Source: CAYNST01 sp964399955
Lineage (GTDB): Bacteria; Pseudomonadota; Gammaproteobacteria; Pseudomonadales; Cellvibrionaceae
Direction: 5' to 3'
Length of the DNA: 10,370 nt
NCBI GenBank assembly: GCA_964399955.1
Contig: CAYNST010000121.1
Location: 1 to 10,370, forward strand
In this document: one piece after another, positions 6,861 to 10,370 of the stretch
Numbering within the stretch: position 1 is the first letter of the stretch
Layout: each line of letters starts with the position of its first letter
Translations under genes and position numbers: made by a program
The notes under the pieces: model-generated
Databases searched by the model: none
Told to the model about the DNA's origin: nothing
What the model saw: the letters and a program-made list of their open reading frames with translations, nothing else

Positions 6861-9262
6861 CAGAACAGTGATTCCATGGTGCCGTCCGCCCAGCGCACCA
6901 GCACCAGGCCGTTGCGGGCGGTATTTACTGTGGCGACCGGCCGATCATCGACGGTGATCTTTCCCAGCACGTCGCCGGCACCTTCGGAGAGAGAGAGAAC
7001 CACACCGTCCGGGTCGGTAAGCTGAATGGCCCAGATCTCCTCCCCATCGGCTTTTTCCACTCCCATGGACCACTGGCTGCCGCCATGCAGAAAGGTAAGG
7101 AGGGCGTTACCGCCTTCCAGGCCACTGCGGCCCACGGTCAGCACGGCGCGGGTTGCGGGATGCCCCGACAACTCAAGATCCAGTGTCAACGAGAGACTGC
7201 CTCGCGCGTAGTAATCAGCCTGCTCAAAGTCAGCCAGCGCCACAGTGGCCCAGTAGCGAGTCTGCTGCGGGCCACCTAGGCCAGTATCATGATGAAACCA
7301 CAGGTCGTGAAGACCTGCGAAGGCGCTATCAAGCCACTCGTTTTCAGCGCGGACGAGCGACTCCACGTACGCGCGGGTATTGAGTCGGTCGCCAAAGAAA
7401 ATCTGTTCCAAGTGACTGTAACTGTGTATCTCCGTTCTCTCACCATCATAGTTGAACCCATAGACATCGGTGTAACCGAAGCTGGCAAGAGCTTCCGCCA
7501 TCGCCTCGGGTAACTCGGTCTCGCCGGACAAATACACAACAGGCTCATGATCCAGGTAGGCAAAGGTGTCAAAACCGCTGGCGTTGTCGATGTCCAGGGC
7601 AATAGCCGCAGTGAATGCGCCTGAGGCAGGATGACTGAACCCACCATCAAGAGCGACTCGCTTGATACTGAACGAATTATCCGGTGAGCGGCGTGCCGCC
7701 TCATCCAGACCCACCAGCTCCAATGCGGCGCGACCTGTGAATGAAGCGCCGCTGCCTTTAGCGGTCAGGCTCAGCTCTCCTGCCAGGGTGCCGCTGGATA
7801 CAATGGGTTCTTTCTGCCATTCGCCACGGGCAAAGTTGAAGGACACCGCCTCAAGCAGTCCCGCCTGCAGGGACATTTCCTCCAGTACCAATTTCGCCTT
7901 GCTTGATTCGACGGAGCCACTGAGGGTGACCGCCAGCGCCTGGAGTGCCACAGGCTCTTCACTCTGCAGATCACTGAAAGGCAGATTGAACGCCAGATTG
8001 AGGGCCAGAGTCACGCCTCCGGGCAGGTCCGCAGACTGCAGCGCAAGGCTGGTTCCACCTTCGCTCTCGGCCAGGGTCGCCTGCAATTTGCCCACCGTTG
8101 CACCTGCCCCATTCTGTAGGGTCAGCACATGCTCACCCAGCTCAAACTCCCCGCCTTCGGTGATAACAACGTCCAATACCGAGGCCACCAGTTCCATCAA
8201 CACTACCGCTTCTTGATTCAGCACGGCGGCGGCCGCTTCGGTATCTACCGCAAACGCTTCCAAAGGTTGCTCAAGACTGGACACTGAAGTAAAGAGCGTG
8301 CGCGCGCGGGTGAGCACGGCCTTGGCCTTTTCCACCGCGCTGGCGTCGGCCAATTCAGTAGGCTCGGGGCTGTAGCCGCCGTCCTCGTCAATATTGGCTT
8401 CCAATACGGTAAGGGAATGATTCAACAAGCCTGGTAAATTGGGAAATAAAGCAGTGGATGCCTGGCGAACGTTACTTAACAGGTCATCAATTCTTACGCT
8501 GTCGTCGGCATCAAAGGCGCCATCTGCAAAGCTGGCGGCAAGTTCGTGAATAAAGTGTGAAAGCCCGTCCTCACGTGCGTAGGCCATGCCACCCAGCCCG
8601 GCCAGGTAGGCCGCATAAACGGTGGAGCCACTGTTAGGAGCGGCTGCACCGCTGGCAAGATCCACCGGTTCTGTGGTGAGGATATTGACTCCAAGTATTT
8701 GACTGGTTGCGCTGTTAGCGCGTTGAATGCTCTGATCTGAGACCGTTTCGGCCAGCGCGCGGTGAGCCGCCATAGTCGTAAACGGCGTCAGCTGGGCCTT
8801 GACTTCACTGTCATTGGCGATGGAGGGTACAACCGCCAACAATTCAAAGTCGTCGTCCAGTGCCAGTTCATCACCAAAAGCTGTTTCCGCGCATCCGCCC
8901 ATGCTGTCGGGCACATCGCACACCATACGCGTATCACCATCGGCGGTGACCGTCAGCAACAAGGGGCCGCCTTCGTAAACCCCTCCCAGGTTAAGGTTGT
9001 AGCGGCCGTTCGCGTCGGTGCGTGAAGTACCTAGAGAGCGAACCCGCTCGCCCTGGGCATTGAGTTCAAACGCTTCGACCGGCGCATGGCGCAGTATACC
9101 CTTGCTTACCACTCCTGTAGATTTGGCCTCAAGGCTTGGGGTGGGACCGGGCCCAGGTTGGACGACGGGCGGGCGTTTAGTTTTACTGTCGCAGGCGGCC
9201 AGGGCCAGCACTGCGCTCATCAGCACTGCGGAACGAAAATAGCTATTGCAAGGTATGATCAT
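6860..9262 (-). CDS. Large envelope lipoprotein with carboxypeptidase-regulatory-like N-terminus
   Basis: 800 residues from the ATG at 9262, chosen because GGAG lies 5 nt upstream and a lipoprotein signal follows at once; a frame 32 codons longer exists but would put a charged, non-signal segment in front. The signal ends in L21-A-A-C24, a lipobox; D25 at +2 is the Lol-avoidance residue in E. coli, which would keep the protein in the inner membrane if the rule holds here. A Pro-rich linker (about 28-42) leads to a domain resembling carboxypeptidase-regulatory/transthyretin-like folds (about 48-110, with TDANGRYNLNL). C115 and C124 may form a disulfide. A helical region (about 150-330) contains QLTPFTTMAAHRA, seen in many large proteobacterial lipoproteins. 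The rest (about 345-800) is beta-rich and unassigned. It is coupled by TGATG to the exported protein, its likely partner. General class is clear; function unknown. Confidence 0.85.
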   Translation of the reverse strand: MIIPCNSYFRSAVLMSAVLALAACDSKTKRPPVVQPGPGPTPSLEAKSTGVVSKGILRHAPVEAFELNAQGERVRSLGTSRTDANGRYNLNLGGVYEGGPLLLTVTADGDTRMVCDVPDSMGGCAETAFGDELALDDDFELLAVVPSIANDSEVKAQLTPFTTMAAHRALAETVSDQSIQRANSATSQILGVNILTTEPVDLASGAAAPNSGSTVYAAYLAGLGGMAYAREDGLSHFIHELAASFADGAFDADDSVRIDDLLSNVRQASTALFPNLPGLLNHSLTVLEANIDEDGGYSPEPTELADASAVEKAKAVLTRARTLFTSVSSLEQPLEAFAVDTEAAAAVLNQEAVVLMELVASVLDVVITEGGEFELGEHVLTLQNGAGATVGKLQATLAESEGGTSLALQSADLPGGVTLALNLAFNLPFSDLQSEEPVALQALAVTLSGSVESSKAKLVLEEMSLQAGLLEAVSFNFARGEWQKEPIVSSGTLAGELSLTAKGSGASFTGRAALELVGLDEAARRSPDNSFSIKRVALDGGFSHPASGAFTAAIALDIDNASGFDTFAYLDHEPVVYLSGETELPEAMAEALASFGYTDVYGFNYDGERTEIHSYSHLEQIFFGDRLNTRAYVESLVRAENEWLDSAFAGLHDLWFHHDTGLGGPQQTRYWATVALADFEQADYYARGSLSLTLDLELSGHPATRAVLTVGRSGLEGGNALLTFLHGGSQWSMGVEKADGEEIWAIQLTDPDGVVLSLSEGAGDVLGKITVDDRPVATVNTARNGLVLVRWADGTMESLF

Positions 9263-9267
9263 GATAT

Positions 9268-9271
9268 CTCC
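9268..9271 (-). promoter_or_regulatory. Shine-Dalgarno deciding the lipoprotein start
   Basis: GGAG on the minus strand, 5 nt before the ATG at 9262-9260. It favours the 800-residue product with an N-terminal lipobox signal over the 832-residue frame. Confidence 0.7.
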
Positions 9272-9706
9272 ATAACTGTAATGATGCTGCCTCGGGAGCA
9301 AGCAGTCGCTCAAGCAGCGCGGAACGAATAACGCGCCATGCAGTTTAAGAGTAGCCAAGAGTGCATCTTTGCAAATTGCTTTTTTGCTATATACCCCGCC
9401 AGCTCAGCCCGCTTTTTCAATAACAGGGTGCCCGTGCGGGTGAGCTGTGAGAAATTTCGGAGCATGTTGTCTGTTGGCTATCGGAATTGAGGAATGTGCC
9501 CAGAGCGAATTCAGTTACCTACCTTGCACTTAGCCGAGGGTAAGCCTCGCTATAGTGGCGTCTGGTTTCGTGACCTCTATACTTCTTATTCATGACGTCA
9601 CTTACGGCAGCACGAATGACCCTCGGAGGAGTTGCAGCAGTGGGCTCCCCTACAGAGGAGGAACCTGACGTTTTCTGACTTTGACTTAAAACACAAGCCT
9701 GTAGAT

Positions 9707-9710
9707 GGAG
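9707..9710 (+). promoter_or_regulatory. Shine-Dalgarno deciding the coiled-coil gene start
   Basis: GGAG lies 6 nt before the ATG at 9717. The earlier in-frame ATG at 9705 overlaps this site and has no ribosome-binding site of its own, so translation most likely starts at 9717. Confidence 0.7.
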
Positions 9711-9716
9711 CTTGAT

Positions 9717-10265
9717 ATGAGAATTAGTGGGTTTCTATGCTTGACAACCTCATTACTGGCATTCGCCTCTCCTGATGTTGATGCGCGCAAGGGGCTGGGG
9801 TCGCTCTTCAAGGTTGGTCGCGCAGTTAAAGCCATTGATGGTGCCAAAATCTATGGTTCAGGCACATTAACAGTAGAGCAACTAGCAGCTTGCTTGCTGT
9901 CAGAACAAGAAATTCATGTCTCGGACGAAACACTAAATTTCGACAGAGGGCTAATCGACGAGAAAGAAGTGAATCTGAAATCTATGGAAGGAGATATCCT
10001 TTATCTAAAACGATATCTCGAGTCGAATAAAGACTTGGAGCTTACAATCCAGCAGCAGGTGGATATCTTCAATGCAAAAGCTGATAGCTACAATGGATTG
10101 ATATCGGCGTACAATTCTGAAGTCGGGTCATTAAGACGGTTAGAGTCAGGCTATAACTCCAGCGTTCAGGAACACAATTCCCTTGTGAACCACTTTCAAT
10201 CTGATTGTGCAGGAAAGCTCTACTATGAAGACGATTTTGTTGCTGCGCATAGGCTTATACATTGA
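9717..10265 (+). CDS. Secreted coiled-coil protein with aromatic-Asn heptads
   Basis: 182 residues from the ATG at 9717 (GGAG 6 nt upstream). Residues 1-23 look like a Sec signal peptide (FLCLTTSLLAFASP, cleavage near VDA), so the product is probably periplasmic. Mature residues 60-160 are predicted long helices. From 118 to 160 a strict 7-residue repeat is visible: FN at 118, YN at 125, YN at 132, LR at 139, YN at 146, HN at 153 and F at 160. The mature protein has two cysteines, C59 at the start of the helical part and C164 at its end, placed to close an antiparallel helical hairpin by a disulfide. The C-terminus has a YYEDDF stretch. I know of small proteobacterial proteins with similar Cys-coil-YN-Cys layout but no established function. 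The gene looks more AT-rich than the lipoprotein gene. No partner gene is visible in the window. Confidence 0.83.
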   Translation: MRISGFLCLTTSLLAFASPDVDARKGLGSLFKVGRAVKAIDGAKIYGSGTLTVEQLAACLLSEQEIHVSDETLNFDRGLIDEKEVNLKSMEGDILYLKRYLESNKDLELTIQQQVDIFNAKADSYNGLISAYNSEVGSLRRLESGYNSSVQEHNSLVNHFQSDCAGKLYYEDDFVAAHRLIH

Positions 10266-10302
10266 TAGCGCCCAATAATCACTACCAGGTCGACGACAGC
10301 CT

Positions 10303-10327
10303 ACTGCCAGCAACTCCTGCTGGCAGT
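10303..10327. terminator. 10-bp perfect hairpin after the coiled-coil gene
   Basis: ACTGCCAGCA (10303-10312) and TGCTGGCAGT (10318-10327) form a perfect 10-bp stem with a 5-nt loop, 37 nt after the stop at 10265. There is no T-run on either strand, so it may be a 3'-end stabilising structure or a rho-assisted terminator rather than an intrinsic one. The rest of the 10266-10370 tail holds no supportable gene; an ATG frame at 10332 runs off the edge after 13 codons. Confidence 0.45.
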
Positions 10328-10370
10328 GGCAATGCGCATAAGCAAAGAAAGGCCGAAGCTGAGCTTGTTC

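Larger units (their letters stand above)
9263..9716. other. Divergent intergenic region
   Basis: These 454 bp separate the minus-strand lipoprotein gene from the plus-strand coiled-coil gene. It is AT-richer than the lipoprotein gene. On the minus strand, TATATA near 9390-9395 has a TTGAAA upstream but 21 nt away, too far for a standard sigma70 promoter. On the plus strand, TATAGT (9552-9557) and TATACT (around 9580-9585) resemble -10 boxes without good -35 partners. A 5-bp stem CGAGG/CCTCG lies at 9535-9549 and an 8-bp palindrome TGACGTCA at about 9593-9600. A 28-codon plus-strand frame ending near 9680 has no ribosome-binding site and is not called. Confidence 0.5.

Noticed and set aside
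7662..8216. 184-codon plus-strand frame opposite the lipoprotein gene
   Set aside because: Ser/Ala/Pro-rich composition with no ribosome-binding site or motif; antisense shadow of a well-supported gene.
9263..9358. N-terminal extension of the lipoprotein by 32 codons
   Set aside because: It would bury the lipobox signal behind a charged segment, and the internal ATG at 9262 has a good Shine-Dalgarno.
9593..9600. TGACGTCA palindrome resembling an eukaryotic CRE site
   Set aside because: An 8-bp palindrome is common by chance and has no matching bacterial regulator context here.
9592..9679. 28-codon plus-strand frame before the coiled-coil gene
   Set aside because: No Shine-Dalgarno upstream of either in-frame ATG and no membrane or domain feature.
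10332..10370. ATG frame open to the right edge
   Set aside because: Only 13 codons and no Shine-Dalgarno; the upstream bases belong to the 10-bp hairpin.

Overview
The window looks like chromosomal DNA from a Gram-negative gammaproteobacterium of a marine or environmental type. It holds Sec signal peptides, a lipobox lipoprotein, a probable outer-membrane protein, a LytS/LytTR two-component pair and moderately GC-rich coding regions. I cannot name genus or species. No tRNA, rRNA, insertion sequence, CRISPR array or phage gene is visible.

Layout. (1) 206-3900, minus strand, is a tight three-gene unit. In transcription order it encodes a membrane-anchored serine hydrolase of the beta-lactamase/class C fold, a LytS/AlgZ-type histidine kinase 9 nt later, and a LytTR response regulator that overlaps the kinase by 4 nt and starts at TTG. 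(2) 3901-4323 is a divergent intergenic region with a 17-bp inverted repeat. (3) 4324-5643, plus strand, is a ferric reductase/NADPH-oxidase-like membrane flavocytochrome. It is followed by a 30-residue single-span membrane peptide (5667-5759) with a full AAGGAGG ribosome-binding site. (4) 9262-5763, minus strand, is a two-gene unit: an 800-residue lipoprotein and a 365-residue exported, probably beta-barrel, protein. They share a TGATG stop/start. A textbook intrinsic terminator lies inside the signal-peptide codons of the second gene. (5) 9717-10265, plus strand, is a small, more AT-rich gene for a secreted coiled-coil protein with a regular aromatic-Asn heptad repeat and two cysteines that bracket the coil.

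How the parts may work together. The first unit reads as one signalling module: an extracytoplasmic serine-reactive enzyme domain on four membrane helices, made with a kinase that has little periplasmic sequence of its own. The flavocytochrome probably moves electrons from cytosolic NAD(P)H via FAD to two membrane hemes; the micropeptide may be an accessory subunit. The lipoprotein and exported protein are likely partners in the envelope, and the embedded terminator suggests that expression of the second depends on translation coming through from the first.

The most unusual items are the terminator inside a coding region with five low-usage-type Arg codons in the stem region, the unannotated micropeptide, and the hydrolase-kinase-regulator unit. 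All functional statements are inferences from motifs read by eye; no database search was run.
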